Assembly (NCBI RefSeq): GCF_036785885.1
Contig: NC_092323.1
Coordinates: forward strand, 8,626,501-8,690,500
DNA: 64,000 nt
Direction of reading: 5' to 3'
Source: Coffea arabica
Lineage: Eukaryota; Streptophyta; Magnoliopsida; Gentianales; Rubiaceae
Shown here: in pieces, positions 23,599-36,800 of the stretch
How the letters are laid out: every line of letters starts with the position of its first letter
Position numbering within the stretch: the first letter of the stretch is position 1
Notes under the pieces: generated by a model
Databases searched by the model: none
Told to the model about the DNA's origin: nothing
What the model saw: the letters and a program-made list of their open reading frames with translations, nothing else
Position numbers and translations under genes: made by a program

Positions 23599-24150
23599 TA
23601 ATTTATATGCATTCTTTTATCTCTAAAAAGATCCTAGTACTAGTTGACTTGATTTATCATGGATTTTGATTTGAGGTGGGAGGCGGTCCGATGAGCTGCG
23701 CCCAACAAATTAGATATAAAACTCTCGCTCATAAATACGATAAAGGGTCGCTGTCGATCACTTTGTCGTTCAAAGTTCAAACACCAATCACCATCACCCC
23801 CCCCCCCCCCCCGGCCCCCAAAACGATTTCCCAAATAGCAGGAGGAGGAGCCGCCCTGGACTGGGAGGAAGAAAAAGAGATTTTGTGGTAGGGCAAAGTG
23901 GGGGGACTTACGTTTTCTAGTATCCTGTTCCCAAAGGCTAAGGGGAGAACCAGAGAAGAGGTCATGATCCGTCATCACAATGATCTTTCAATAATTAATA
24001 ATGTTAGCTATTAGTACTATTCTGGAAGAACCGTGCTTTCTCATTCACCACCCTTTCTCTTCCCTGCCCTTCCGTTAAGACTCCAATGAATTCTGACAAT
24101 TAATTAAATTAAACTATGATCATCAACAATACCATATCGGTTCATTGTCA
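23599..24150. other. Intergenic region with a poly(C) run
   Basis: Contains a run of about 18 C residues at 23797-23814 and GGAGG-rich DNA, and no convincing gene. The right end (from about 24150) grades into the leader of the next gene. Confidence 0.45.
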
Positions 24151-24842
24151 CAATAATTTATTCGAATGACCAGAGTTCGTTACAGCTGTCTCCCCATGCC
24201 TTTTGCTTCCTGCCTTCAAATCTCCTCCTCGCTTTAGGGTTTCTTCTGCTCCTTCTGGTAATCTATTGCTCTCCCTCTCCCCCCGACTCAGCTGAATTCG
24301 AGCGTACGTGGTTTTATCTGTCTGTGGAGTGGATTTTGTATTGTCGGACTTGTTTTTAGCTTTTATTCTGTTTTCTGTAGCTTTCACTAGCTGACAAACG
24401 GTATATTTTCCAAATGGACGTTTGAATTATTTACTTGGTCCGGTTCGCTGATTATCCGACCTTGTTTTACTCCTTTTCTTTGTCTTTTTTTGATATAGCA
24501 GCTCTACTTTTGATTAGCATGTGTTCTATTATTAGACACGGTGTTCAGTTATGCCAGTTTGCATGATTAAACATTAAGCAATCCTTGGGGTTCAGAGGGG
24601 TTAGTTAACGATGAAAGTCCATTTTTTCCTCTTAAAATCGATTGGTTTGGTTATGTCTTATTGGAATTTGGAAGAAGGCATGTCTATGCAGATTAGGCGT
24701 TTTTGAGTTTAGTTTAATGTGGGATTTTTTTTATTCTCAGCCTTTTCACCTGAATTGCTGCTCGTGAATTATCGCTTGAGGTTTTATGGTGATTGAGGGA
24801 ATATTTACTACTGGTTGGGCAGGTTGTTGATGTTGTATAATC

Positions 24843-27820
24843 ATGCCCGCGTTTACAGCTATAGCTTTGGATAGATTAATAGAAACAGGGGCTCCAGAAA
24901 CTATGGCAGGAGGGAAGAATGGTCCTGATGTGAAAGTGGAAGGGAGGAACAGTACCTCGATTTCCACTTTTGATAAGGGAGTTACTGCTCCCAGAAGTAA
25001 GCTCGAAAAGGCAGTAAGTATTCCCACTGGGAAGTTGGACACGAGAAATGATACATCAAACGTGACCATAGATGGGAAACGTCACTGGGCTCAGATATCT
25101 CCAGCACTTTATGCTACTCCCGAACCAACCCCGCTTCCTGATTCTCCTTCTTCATTCCCACCATCACCTTATATCATCAATCACAAGCGGCGTGGTCCAC
25201 GACTTCTAAAGAGCTTCTCTCAGGATGATGTTGGCACACGCCATCAAGCTTTAGATGAGAAAAAGTTGGATGACGAGGTAAAACATGCAGAGAGGGAGGT
25301 TGCTAGTTCTACACATGACAATAATACTCTTCCAGACAAGGTCATTGAATCTCCGGAGGTATATGATGGTGCATCAACTGTCCATAGCCCTGTGGAGGAA
25401 AAGAGTGTCAATGGTATTTCTAACAGGGAACTTGGAATTAATGATTTGGCTAATCATTCAGTGGTGGAAAATAGTATATCTAACTCTGCCATATTCAGTT
25501 TCCAACGAGATGGTGAGGGTGATGATTTCTTCGATCCCCAAGAATCAATGAGTGTCAAGAGCAACGCTGAAAGTGAGACTAATAGTGTGGTAGAGCGATC
25601 TCTGAATGTTGCAACTCCATTGGCAGAATTTTATGATGCTTGGGAAGGTATTGGATGTTTTCCCTCCGAATTTCTTTGCACTCTGCTATACTGACTTCTT
25701 TTATATGTAATTGAGCTTGGATTTCACGTGGTTCTTGTTATTACAACAGTGTATGAAGCTCTTTTCTTTTCTTTTTTTTTTTTTGGTTTTGTTTTGGGGA
25801 AAAAAATGTTCAAGTGTCTTTGAGGATCAAATTTCAGATCTGAAAATTCTATGGAAACGAAAAGAACATGGACAGTTATGAACTGCTGCTTAGCTGATTG
25901 ATTTTCAGCTGTATAAATTCATTTGTGGAATTATTGTCGTGCTGTTAATTGGGTCCATTAGTGCCTTACATGCATCTCCTTCTTCAGAACTATCTTCTGA
26001 GACTGGCCCACAGCCTTCTGTACCTGACTTTGAAGCTGAATTGCGTGAATTACAATTGAGTGTGTTGACGGAGTTAGAGAGGCGCAAGCAAGCAGAAGAA
26101 TCATTGAGAAACACCAGAGCCCAGTGGCAGAAGATTCGAGAAGAATTATCTGTCATAGGTTTGACTCTACCTGTAGATCTTGTTGCCGCTTCGGAGGATA
26201 TAAATCCTATTCGAGAGCTGTCCCTACAGTTTGACCTTGCTCGATTTGTGTCAAATTCTATTGGGAGAGGAACTGCCAAGGCTGAGGTTGAGATGGAGAT
26301 GGAGGCTCTAATGGAGTTGAAAAACTTTGAGATTGCTCGGTTGTTGGACAGGCTACACTATTATGAAGCTGTTAATAGGGAGATGTCTCACAGGAATCAG
26401 GAAACAATAGGTGAGATTTCCTTTTTGGTCGGTTTTTGTAACTATCAGTTGCCTAATCACCTTAACTATTGGGCTAGTTGTCTACTTTGTAGTATTCATT
26501 TCTTCATCTCTCCTTTGAGCTTTAGAGATTATGCTTGTGATAATATGCTTTCATATGTGACTTGTGTGATTTTCCAGTTTCGCTTACTTTTTTAGGTTCC
26601 TCCCGGTTGTAATGAACCAAGGCATCACCGGAAGAAGAGAAAAGACAAATGGGGTTTGAAAAAAAAAAAGATGAAAAAAGAAAATTAATGGAACATCTAA
26701 CCATTGTCAAGTCGATTCCTAATTCCTCTCCCCACTGTTTAATTGCCTTCTAAATTTTGAATTAGACCTGGTTTCCAATGTGCATACCTGTTCCTTTTCT
26801 TAATTATGAAAAACATGTCATTGAGATATTTGTTTAAAGGTAGTCTTTCATCAAGTTTAATAAGGAATCATGTTTACAGGAATTTTGGATACTTGGAAGG
26901 ATGAGGAGATAGGAATAGTTGTCTGTAATGAAGAAAATGTAGTATATCATATTCCCGTTTGTTTTGGTGATTAGCTCTGCTTTTGATTGTATGTCCATGC
27001 CTAGTATTTTGACCCAGGTTAGCATTTAGCACTGGGTTTATGATTGACATGGCTGGTGTTTTGTTGACTAAATGAGCACTGAGTTTCTTTAGGTCAGCAA
27101 TAAATGTTCATGTTTGATTTACTGGACAAGGGATTGCAACCCTGGATAAGCTCCGGGTATATTTATTGTTTGATCATCGTTTGCTAAATTGTACTGCACA
27201 TTTGCTAAATTGTACTGCACACGTTGGTTGTGGTGATAATTTGAGTTCCAATTGAAGAGTAAAATTTTTACACCATAAACAGCAAAGAACAAGATACTAG
27301 CTACTTTGTTATGTTCAACTGTGCTGCATCCTAGATTAATACAATCCAAATTAATACTATCTACGTTGTTTGTTCTTCCTTTTGTATTTTCCCCTCTAGA
27401 GCTGCAAAACCACTAGGCAGAGAAAGAGCTCAAATTCTTAGACTTGGTTTAAGGAGCTTCTGGGTATCAAAACTGGTTCCCAAGGAGGCCAGCTTTTTGG
27501 GTTTTTCCATTTGATTATAATCACCATACCCCTTGCTTTACTCCTGTCAAGATTGCCGATGATGGATACTTTGACAACTTCCTCTGATTCTCTTTTCAGA
27601 CACATAGTTATAAACTCTCTCTGTTGTTTGCCTTTGTTTAGAGATATCAAGGCGTCTTAGGCAAAGAAGGAAGAAAAGGCAGAGGTGGATTTGGGGATCA
27701 GTTGCTGCTGCTATAACAGTTGGTGCTGCTGTTTTAGCATGGTCTTGCTTCCCAACTGGAAAAGGGTCTTCTACAAATCTCTTGCCTTCTCCTGAGGGTG
27801 ATCATACATCAGAGAAATGA
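24843..27820 (+). CDS. Coiled-coil protein with C-terminal membrane anchor, unknown function
   Basis: Predicted 468 residues; exons 24843-25647, 25988-26410, 27642-27820, with GT..AG borders and matching phases. Residues 1-270 are acidic, Ser-rich and probably disordered, with a Pro-rich block around 90-115 (TPEPTPLPDSPSSFPPSP). Residues about 275-400 form a predicted coiled coil (ELRELQLSVLTELERRKQAE). Exon 3 gives a very basic stretch (RRLRQRRKKRQR), then one hydrophobic segment (about 425-445) and a short tail, as in tail-anchored proteins. A 5' leader intron is likely (donor near 24258, acceptor near 24822). I do not recognise a named family; it may correspond to the plant protein beside the ERA locus in Arabidopsis (At5g66480 area, recalled). 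Intron 2 (1.2 kb) holds a 21-bp tandem duplication at 27181-27222. Confidence 0.75.
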
Positions 27821-29426
27821 GTTTCAATCCCTATGTTTATGCATGACATGTTGAGCAAGAGAGGTCACATATGTCATTTTGTGAATAGCAACATCTTTGT
27901 CCTTTAGTTTCACATATCATTCTCTTTAGCAGGAGATGTATAGGTCCTCCAAAATAATCTTTATGCTCAGCTATGGTTTTAGCTTGCAATATGAAATGGT
28001 TGAATATGAAAAAAATAATACAAGTCATTACAAATTTTGAAGTCTGCAATACAGCAGGGCAAGATAATCTCTTTTTCGTTCATTTGCATTGCACTTAAAA
28101 TGCTTTGATGTGATATTTATTCCTCTGTCTTGCTATTATAACTATGAGAATATGTTCAAGAATTATACATTTTGTACAGCAGGGGGCCATCAGGTTGGAT
28201 GGAAATACTTGCGTACTCATTGATCCGAGTCTTAAATGTTTCCTTCTGTTTTCCCTGCTACACTTGTTCTTTGGCAGTTGGAATCAATGCTTTTGAGGCG
28301 GGTGTTCGCCTTATGAAAGGTTTTCCGTGAGTGCCTGTGTAACTACATAACGTTGTTATGGATCTTAATGCAAACAACTTAGTAGTTGCTTTTGATAAAG
28401 ATTTTCCAACATATTTGTTATTCACCTGCCAGGATTACAGAATGGGTGTAGCTATTTCAGGGTGTGTGTTTCAGCTTTATAGGAAATTGAATGTGGTTTT
28501 AGAATATGGTGAAAATTATGCTTTGTGATTACTTGGAAGAACAGCCAGCCTGAAGGTCAATTTTCCCCCTTTTCCTGCAACTATCTTCCTTTTTGGAATT
28601 CTTCCGTTGTATATTTGCTGTGAAAGAGGGATAAACACATTGATTGGTAGTACTAAAGATGGAAATTTGTTGTTCCATCCTAATTGCTAAACATAAAACA
28701 TGGCATCATCCTCTGGTGGCTTCCGGGCTAAACAGTGCATCACTAGAGCAGGGGCTTCGGTCAAGAACGGTAACAAACAGAAACACTGGCGTGAGAAGCA
28801 GGTTTTACTTGGAATCAACCCGTCCTGAGATATATGGCAGTAGTCTGTGTTTTTGTGACAAAGTCTACATTGATATGGTGCTTGGCTAAATTGATTTTTG
28901 GATTTGGAATATTTTAAAAGAAATTATGCATTTTAGACTTGGAAAGCCTACATTTAAATGGTGCTTGGCCAAATTAATTTTTGGATTTGGAATATTTTAA
29001 AAGAAATTATGCATTTTAGACTTGGAAAAACAAACTGAAAAACCTAACTCTGTTTGAATAGAAAGAAAGTTGTATGGGAAAGTGAAATAAAAGAAAGTAA
29101 CATAGAGGAAAATAAAAATAAGTTTTCCTGCACGTTTGGTTATTAAGAAAAATATTAGGAGAATATAAGAAGTTAATGACATTTAATTGCAGTTATTGAA
29201 ATTTTTGTGAGTGATCAACTTCAACTATTTTGCTTTAAAATCTTGCAAATTTTGTACGACACTAGAACAGTCAAAAACGTACTTTTGAGCGCTACGGATA
29301 AAGGAAAGGAAAACGGATACAGAGAAGCACGGGCGACGGTGACGAATATAGCGTCAGCAAGGCAACGGCCCAGCTTCCTCCTCTGGTCCTCCCTCTTCTT
29401 CTTCCCTGTAGTAGGCGAAATTGAAA
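27821..29426. other. 3' region, intergenic DNA and leader of the ERA gene
   Basis: A 3' UTR followed by AT-rich DNA. A short segment at 28279-28320 is flanked by a good acceptor and could be an alternative 3' exon, but I cannot support it. It also carries an 83-bp tandem duplication, listed separately. Confidence 0.4.
28861..29029 (+). repeat. 83-bp tandem duplication
   Basis: Two units starting at 28861 and 28944 are nearly identical (for example TTTGGATTTGGAATATTTTA in both) and differ at only a few positions near their starts. There is no coding potential. Confidence 0.85.
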
Positions 29427-32400
29427 ATGGTGGAGCTTTCTCTTACTCTGATAAAGCCCATTGCCTCGTTACAACAAAACAATTATCCTTCTCTTTCGAA
29501 CAAAACCCAGTACAATCTTCTCTCCCTCCATCATCCTAGAGGAAGTTCAATCCCAAAATCTTTTAAGCCAGCCAAACCAAGAAAACCCAGTAACAAAATT
29601 GGAAATAGAGATGGACCCATGTTACAGAAGGACCAGCTTTCATATCGGGACATAGTAACTGAAAGTGAAGAAGCACAAGAGGAAGAAGAACAAGACGAAG
29701 TTGAGGAAGAAGATGACTATAGTCATGAAGCAGCAAGGACGAGGTCGGTTTCTTTATTAGGCGACGAAGAAGGAGAGGAAGAAGACAATGAGTCATCAAC
29801 TTTCCTATCCTTGAGTGAAAAGCCTGACCGGAATACGGCTTGGCTCGACGATTATGAGACGGAGGAGCTTGATTTTGCTAGCGATACCACTGGCCATCGT
29901 AGTGGTAAGCTCACATTTCAACTGGCATAGCTTCATGACTGTTGCTTTATACTTATACATCACCCCCAAAAAAGATGTAGAAAATTAGGAACATGGAGGG
30001 GAAAGTTTAATGACAATGTCATAATCTATTCTAGGACAAGGACAAAGGCCCTTAGTGAATGGTTGTATCTGATTCTCGCATATTAGTAGCGTATTCCTTC
30101 GGTGATTTGAACATGTAAAAAGTTTTCTGCTTGAGCTGATGATTGAAATGACGGATTACATGCTTATACAGGATATGTGGCAGTGGTGGGGAAGCCAAAT
30201 GTAGGAAAAAGTACTCTTTCGAATCAAATGGTTGGGCAGAAGCTGTCCATTGTTACGGATAAGCCTCAAACCACGCGTCATCGAATTCTTGGTATATGTT
30301 CTGGCGAAGACTATCAGGTTTCAAAAGCTTGTAATGTTTAGGATGATCGTTGTTCGCTTTTGGTTTCCTATTTGGTGTATTATCTTAGATTTCTGCATTT
30401 TAACTAGGCCTGTTGGAGTGATAATCTGCATTGCTGGCCTGTTTTCAAACTTTGAACTTTATGGGCTGAAAATTGGGGGAAATCGATATAGCTGAATAAT
30501 GCCTGTGGTTCTGTTTGATGAATTTCATTACGTATGTGGATGAATTTCTGCTTTAGTCAAACTTCATACCATGTGGTGGAGCTTTGCAGATGTAAATCTC
30601 ATTGAATGAATGCCACGATGATATTGTTGTTTTAGGATGATTTCTTCCAATATGAACTTCCCAATTTCACTATAAACTTTCTGTTCTTTTGGTAGTATGG
30701 TTCTATCCTGGTATTTATACCATATCCATCATATCTTACCTGGACAGACAAGGTTTTGGGATGTACTTTGAATATCTCTCTTGGGTATAAACCCGAACAG
30801 AGGATATTCTTCTGTATATCTGGCCAATTTTCATGCTCTAGTCAACATGGACCATCTGATAAATATATATGTTTTAGAATGTTGTTATAATTTTTTGTTT
30901 CCTGTGCATGTGCTAGGGGAAAAATTATATGTTGCTAATCAAGATTATACCTCCACTAACAGATGATACTTTATGACACGCCTGGTGTGATTGAAAAAAA
31001 AATGCATAAGTTAGACTCAATGATGATGAACAATGTGCGCAGTGCTGCCATAAACGCAGACTGTGTGCTGGTGGTTGTTGATGCATGTAAGGCGCCCCAA
31101 AAGGTACTCTTTATATTTCAAATTACTTGATAAGTTGTTTTTCCGTTTTTGACAATTTCCTTCTCTGCTTGCAGATTGATGAAATTTTAGACGAGGGTGT
31201 GGGAGAGCTGAAAGATAAAATACCCACTTTGTTAGTTATGAACAAGAAGGATCTGATCAAACCTGGTGAAATAGCAAAGAAACTTGAGGTCAGAATTTCT
31301 TATCATCTGCATTGTAATCCTTTTGGTGATTTTCATGCTTTGGCTTACTTAACAAGGTGAGGAAGAGTGAGCAATATATCAATCAGCATTTGCTTTAAAA
31401 GACAAGTATTTTGTTTCACATGTGTTGGATTCCATGAGCTGCATCGCATCCATCTTTGGTATAACTTTTGATAATTATGTGCCAAGGTTTTTTCGGATGA
31501 TTGATAGTTGATACTAGAGTTGTAGTCCATACTGAAGTCAAATGACCCTTATCTTAAAATTGTGGCAAACAAATTTAAATGATCTTTTTGACTGCTTTTT
31601 CTTGTCAAACAAAGCAATATTATGATCTTGGAATGCTATTGCAAGTCTTTATAGTGGCCGGGAACCTTTAAAGGAAAACCTTTTGTCTTACCATTATATC
31701 TCTGAAATGTATGTTGGCTAACTTGCAGTGGTATGAGAAATTTACTGATGTTGATGAGGTCATTCCAGTTAGTGCCAAGTATGGTCATGGAGTGGATGAT
31801 GTCAAGGATTGGATTTTATCAAAACTTCCTCTCGGTCCAGCTTTTTACCCTAAGGTTTGCATGATCTGTTCTCTTACTCTCTTTAGGGCATTAGTTAGAT
31901 GCTTTCTTCTATCTTTTTTATCTCTTTAAAGTCTACTTTTTTTTAAGTTTTTGAAATTTGATCTTCCAATTCATGTAAGTGCAAAATCTGTTGTCATAAG
32001 CTGCTAGTATTATGGAAGGAAATTGGGAACACTTTTGATCCTTTAATCCGTTTTTCTTGTTCAAGATAATTAGAAAATTAAAAGTGGATATAAAAGCAAA
32101 AATGGGAGAAGAACTATTGGTTGAATTAGATCATACCTTTTGATATCAACACCATATTTTTGCGTTAAATGACCTTAATTACTGCCTATATTGGTAGTGC
32201 TTCATAAGAGTGACTTGAGCATCTGTGTCTAGGAGAGCTTGTGTGGATGGTGATGTTCTTCTCCTACCCTTGCTGTCAAATCTCCTGCTCTAGCTGTTAT
32301 ATGCGAAAAAAACTATTGATGGTGTGATTGGACTTTGAATTTGATTTTATGAATCTGTCACTGAGGCAAATCTTGAAGATGAGATGAACTTCAACTTGAT

Positions 32401-33728
32401 TTCGACTTCTGTTGAATAATTCAACTTTTACATCTCTCAGCTTTTATGTAAATAAAGTTCTCAAGAGAGCATATAAGTGTCTTTCAAGGCATAAAGAAAA
32501 GCTTCTCTTAGAAGAGAATGCTCATAAACAGTTGTCAAGTTTCTTCATGTCCTTTCACAAGTTAAATTAGCACATTATTTTAGATGCGTAATGCTACAAT
32601 TTGGAGGGTATGAATGTTTTATTGATATTCCGGGGCTTTGTCAAGGATCTTATTTGATAATATTAGTTGGAAGAATTGGCACTGCATATGCAAAACTTCA
32701 AAATTACTGTTTTTGTAATAGCTATCTCTGGAGAGTGAGCTGTATACATCTCCTATCTCTTTAGGATTTGTTCTCAAAACTACAAAATTTTGCGCCGTTC
32801 AATAACTTTCCTCCCATGGTTTTCAGGACATTGCTAGTGAGCACCCTGAAAGATTTTTTCTAGCTGAAATTGTTAGAGAAAAGATCTTTCTTCAATACCG
32901 AAATGAAGTCCCTTATGCATGCCAGGTGATGAAATACTGTTGAAAACCAGATTAATTTACTAGAAAACCTCTTTACCTATCTTGGTTTCTTTTTATGGTC
33001 TCTTCCTTTGGTTTTAGGAAACGCTTGGTTTCCAAAAAATATTTATGGCCAATGCTTTGCTAAATTCTACAGGTTAATGTTATTAGTTACAAAACAAGAC
33101 CAAATGCAAAAGATTTCATTCAAGTTGAAGTTGTTGTGGAAAAAAACTCACAGAAAATTATCCTCATTGGAAAGGTAAAATATGCTTTTGTATTTCAGCT
33201 AGAATTTAGAGAATTTCACACGATTTGTCATAGGATGGAACAGATTGAAAAGATTTTGATGTTTTATCTCATCCGTTCTCAACCATTCTAGGAAGGGAAA
33301 GCTTTGAAGCTGCTTGCAACAGCTGCTCGGCTAGACATAGAAGATTTCTTGCAGAAGAAAGTTTTTCTAGAGGTAACAACATAACAGCATCCTTCTTGAT
33401 AGTACTCAGCAGTGCTAGAATGTCAGTGATGAAGAAGAAAGTCCCATATCTTTTAGCTTTCATACAAGTAAGTTGAAACGAAAAGAAAGCCTACAGCACT
33501 GTTTCAAAATGGTCATGTAGGTGTAACATGGTACTGAGTTACAGAGGAACATATGATCAGCCATTATTATTATTATGAGTAGTATTATTATTATTTTGTT
33601 TAGTTTGAAAAATTGCTCAAGACGAATTCCAAATGAAACAGGTTCAAGTGAAGGTTAAAGAGGATTGGAGGCAAAATGAAGGGCTTTTGAAGTACTATGG
33701 CTATGGCGGGCAAATTAGAGCATTATGA
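29427..33728 (+). CDS. ERA-like GTPase, chloroplast type, 9 exons
   Basis: Predicted 457 residues; exons 29427-29904, 30172-30317, 30963-31103, 31175-31288, 31729-31854, 32827-32925, 33073-33174, 33292-33372, 33642-33728, all GT..AG and in phase. ERA GTPases bind the 3' end of small-subunit rRNA and help 30S assembly. Seen: G1 GKPNVGKST (166-174), G2 TTRHR, G3 DTPG, G4 NKKD, G5 SAK, and a C-terminal KH domain with IGKEGKALK closing on the usual [10 protein letters not shown] block. The first 159 residues are a Ser/Lys-rich plastid-type transit region followed by an acidic linker (about 75-150) absent from bacterial ERA. The first ATG of the exon at 29427 is used. The organelle is inferred from the N-terminus and the resemblance to Arabidopsis At5g66470; the mitochondrial ERA paralogue is the alternative. 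Confidence 0.93.
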
Positions 33729-35973
33729 CATGTCAGACTCAAGTGCTTTTTTTATTCGCCATTGATGAATATCTCATGGTGCTGTTGAGGACGAAATCCT
33801 TGTGTGCATAGTCTCTCGGCAGCAGATCGTTTTTTTTTTTTTGAAGTAATCTGATGGTAGAGGAGCATGGCTGACGCCTTTGTATTTTACTACTACTGTT
33901 TTAATTTGCGACGATGCTGTCAGTCAGAGCAAGAATCCTCAGCCGGGGAGTGTAGAACCCAAAAGTGCCCCCATCGGTAAATGGTCAATGCTTTGTGGGT
34001 CCGACCAATACACTTTTTTCTGTTTTTGCATGCGTCTAATGGCGCCTTGGATTAATCATCTCGTCGCCTCTAACCTCTTCTGCTTTCTCCGCCCTGATTA
34101 TAAAATTCTCATCTTAAATTGGATTGAATAGACGAATTTCTCATCTTTTGGTTGCGTAAGAATCAAAATTGGTAGTATAAAGAACACTTTTCCCTTTTTC
34201 TTTCTTTACATATCAATGTATGATGCAGGATGAGGAGGATGCAAGTTTTGATTTTGAAAGAGGATTTGGCGCACACACACACACTAGTTTTCCTTTTCCT
34301 GCCTTGATAGATAAAATGCGGAGGGAACGGCGATGATGAAGCGCCAAATTTCAAGGGCTGCACTGCCGCAGGAGTCTCTCTTCGGATCCATTTGACCATT
34401 TTGGGAGTGAGTAGGCATCAATTGCGGAGGGTCTTCCAAGCTTTTTGCAATCACATATCCATATGATTAGGCGGAGTTTAGGCTGTTACTTTTGGCTCAT
34501 ATATTTTAGAACGGAAACTAGACCTAGTTTAAGAAGCCAAGCCCCATAAATCACGCATACGACTGTACAAGAAGTCGCACCAAGAGTAATCAGTAATGTG
34601 ACCGTGGCAACCAAATCTATTGTGGTGACGCATCAGTGGTGATTTATCGGATTTCTTTCCATCTCTTTAAGTCCACTCTCCCCTGGTGTAAAGTAGGAGC
34701 AATCTATGTACAAAAAAGAAAAAATAATCTTGTCAATAAAATAAAAAGAAAAGCAGCGTGACCATGCCCAAACGATTCACGCTTCTCCAGACACGATACG
34801 AAAGTCATTCATGCGCGAAAAGTAAAGTGAAAACGTATGCAGAGGACTTTGGTCCGGGCCTTGGAAGTATGACATAAAATTAGGACAAAGTCCTCTGGAG
34901 ATGAGCCACGATGCAGTATAACATGGTCTGCGGAAAATTCAACATATTTTATTTTTAATATTAAAATAAATTAAAAATTATTAATCTTTGAACTGGAGTT
35001 AAATCGGCCGAATCGATTAAATTGCAAACCAAAAAGTTTTCCGATTCGCTCTCTAATCCGAATTTAAAAACAACTGCAAAAAATCTTGCGTTTGTGCATA
35101 GGTGAGACAGCATGGGTCCATGTTTCATCACCGCGGTCAAATTTACCTTGGAATTCGTTGTTAGGTATCGAAAGAGACCCCTGAGATGGGACCCATTTGT
35201 AATTCAGGCAAGCTTTAATTGGCCCCGATTTGGGTGGGCCAGACACACCGGGCCACATCCACATGTCTTAAAAATGGTGGTTCCGCTCGTTGCGCCCATT
35301 TAAAACCGGGATTATGTCCTACACCTTACATTAAATAAGGGAGGCAAGGATACTTGCTTGCAGGTAGCAACCGTTTAAGAATAGTTGTGTTTAAAAAACG
35401 GGATTGTGTTTCTTTTTTCACACAGCTTAAGAAAAAGTAGTTAATTTTATTAGGAAAGTAAATTTAAATTGTTATTTTCTTAAAATACCCTTACATTAAA
35501 TATGGTACAATTTTATAGAAATTTGAATTGATAGTAAAAAAAGAATTAACTCTCATTAAATGGAATATGTTTATAGTAACAACAACTTACATTGAATAAG
35601 GGTATTTTAGAAAAATTAAAATACAACTACATTCTTCAATTGAAAAGTGAATTATAATTTGGGACAAATGAAAAAGGAATACAGAATTATCAAAGTGGGA
35701 GGAGGGAGTAATATTCATAATTTGGACCCCCCCCCCCCCCAAAAAAAAAAACAAAGGCTAAAGTCTAGATTTATTTTACGTTTATATTGGGTTGAAAGTG
35801 ATATGTATTATATGAATATACGAACTTTATATTTTGTCGAATGAAACAAAACTATGGGGTTCTGTGTTATCTGCCCATCACCATGATTGATCTTCACAAG
35901 TCAGAGCTGCAGATTTTGGGATTGGTCCATTGCAGAACCGTAGTATTAGTTAAGCTTTTCGATAGTAGTATTA
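33729..35973. other. Intergenic region
   Basis: 3' region of the ERA gene, then AT-rich DNA with a short CA repeat near 34272-34284 and a C-run/A-run junction at 35727-35751. Open frames here lack recognisable protein. Confidence 0.45.
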
Positions 35974-36077
35974 GGTTGTGTTTGGATTGCATTATATGAG
36001 GAAAAAAAGTAATAGAAAAATGTAATCACGAAAAACGATGTAATTTTCCGACGAAAAATCACAATCTAAACAAGGCC
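35974..36077. mobile_element. Short MITE, GTTTGGATTG family
   Basis: About 104 bp bounded by GGTTGTGTTTGGATTGCAT and CACAATCTAAACAAGGCC, an imperfect inverted pair. The ends relate to the other GTTTGG MITEs in the window. Confidence 0.45.
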
Positions 36078-36461
36078 AATTAATAGTTTTCATTGGCTCC
36101 TTTCTCTGGATTAAAATAGAGTAGATTATATAAATATTATCGTTATAATAATAATAAAAAAGAAGATAACATTAGTTATGTCAAGCCTGTGATCATTAAT
36201 TGAAAGCTTTTTTTTTTCTCATCTCATTAGCCTGCGACACTCAAGCCAGTCGTCGATTTGGTCGCGTAGAACTTTTACCTACCAGAAACATACCAACTCG
36301 TAAGTTTTGTGCATCCATCACAATTCACAAATTACTAATTATTATGATAGAAAAACCCCGTTGCGTTAATTCCTCTATACATTTGTATTGTCAATGGTAC
36401 GAAAAAATGCCAACCAATTGAGGATCACGAAAATGATGCCTATATATATATGGTAGCTAGA

Positions 36462-36800
36462 ACAATAGCATATATTCATTCTTACTTACTGTGGAGGCCA
36501 ATTGTGTATTTGTCATCTCGGCACCGTCTTGGGGTTAAGACCCTAATGGTGTATCTTGGAGGGTCTCCCCAAGATTCGAACCCTTGACCCTTAGGGTCTT
36601 TAAGTTCGAATGCCTGGTACCACTTGAACTAAAACAATAGCATATATCCATTCTTGCTTACTGTGAAGGCCAATTGTGTATTTGTCAACTCAACACCGTC
36701 TTCGAGTTAAGATCCTGATGGTGTATCTTGGAGGGCCTCTCAGAATTCGAAACCTTGACCTTTAGGATCTTTAAGTTCGAATGCCTGGTATCACTTGAGC
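36462..36800 (-). mobile_element. Tandem pair of tRNA-derived SINE copies
   Basis: Two similar units of about 170 bp lie head to tail (starts at 36462 and 36634). On the minus strand the left unit shows TAGTTCAAGTGG, matching the Pol III A box, and GGTTCGAATC, matching the B box, about 40 bases apart. The right unit has the same layout with decayed boxes. This fits a tRNA-derived SINE or tRNA-like repeat that was duplicated in tandem. Confidence 0.6.

Noticed and set aside
23797-23814. Poly(C) run as a regulatory quadruplex site
   Set aside because: A lone homopolymer without spaced G-tracts and away from any gene start; its exact length may also be a sequencing artefact.
28279-28320. Additional 3' exon of the coiled-coil protein
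   Set aside because: An acceptor-like site is present, but the preceding exon already ends in a good stop and no transcript evidence is available.
36565-36640. A tRNA gene on the minus strand
   Set aside because: A and B box matches exist, but acceptor and anticodon stems do not close, and the unit is repeated in tandem; a SINE explains it better.
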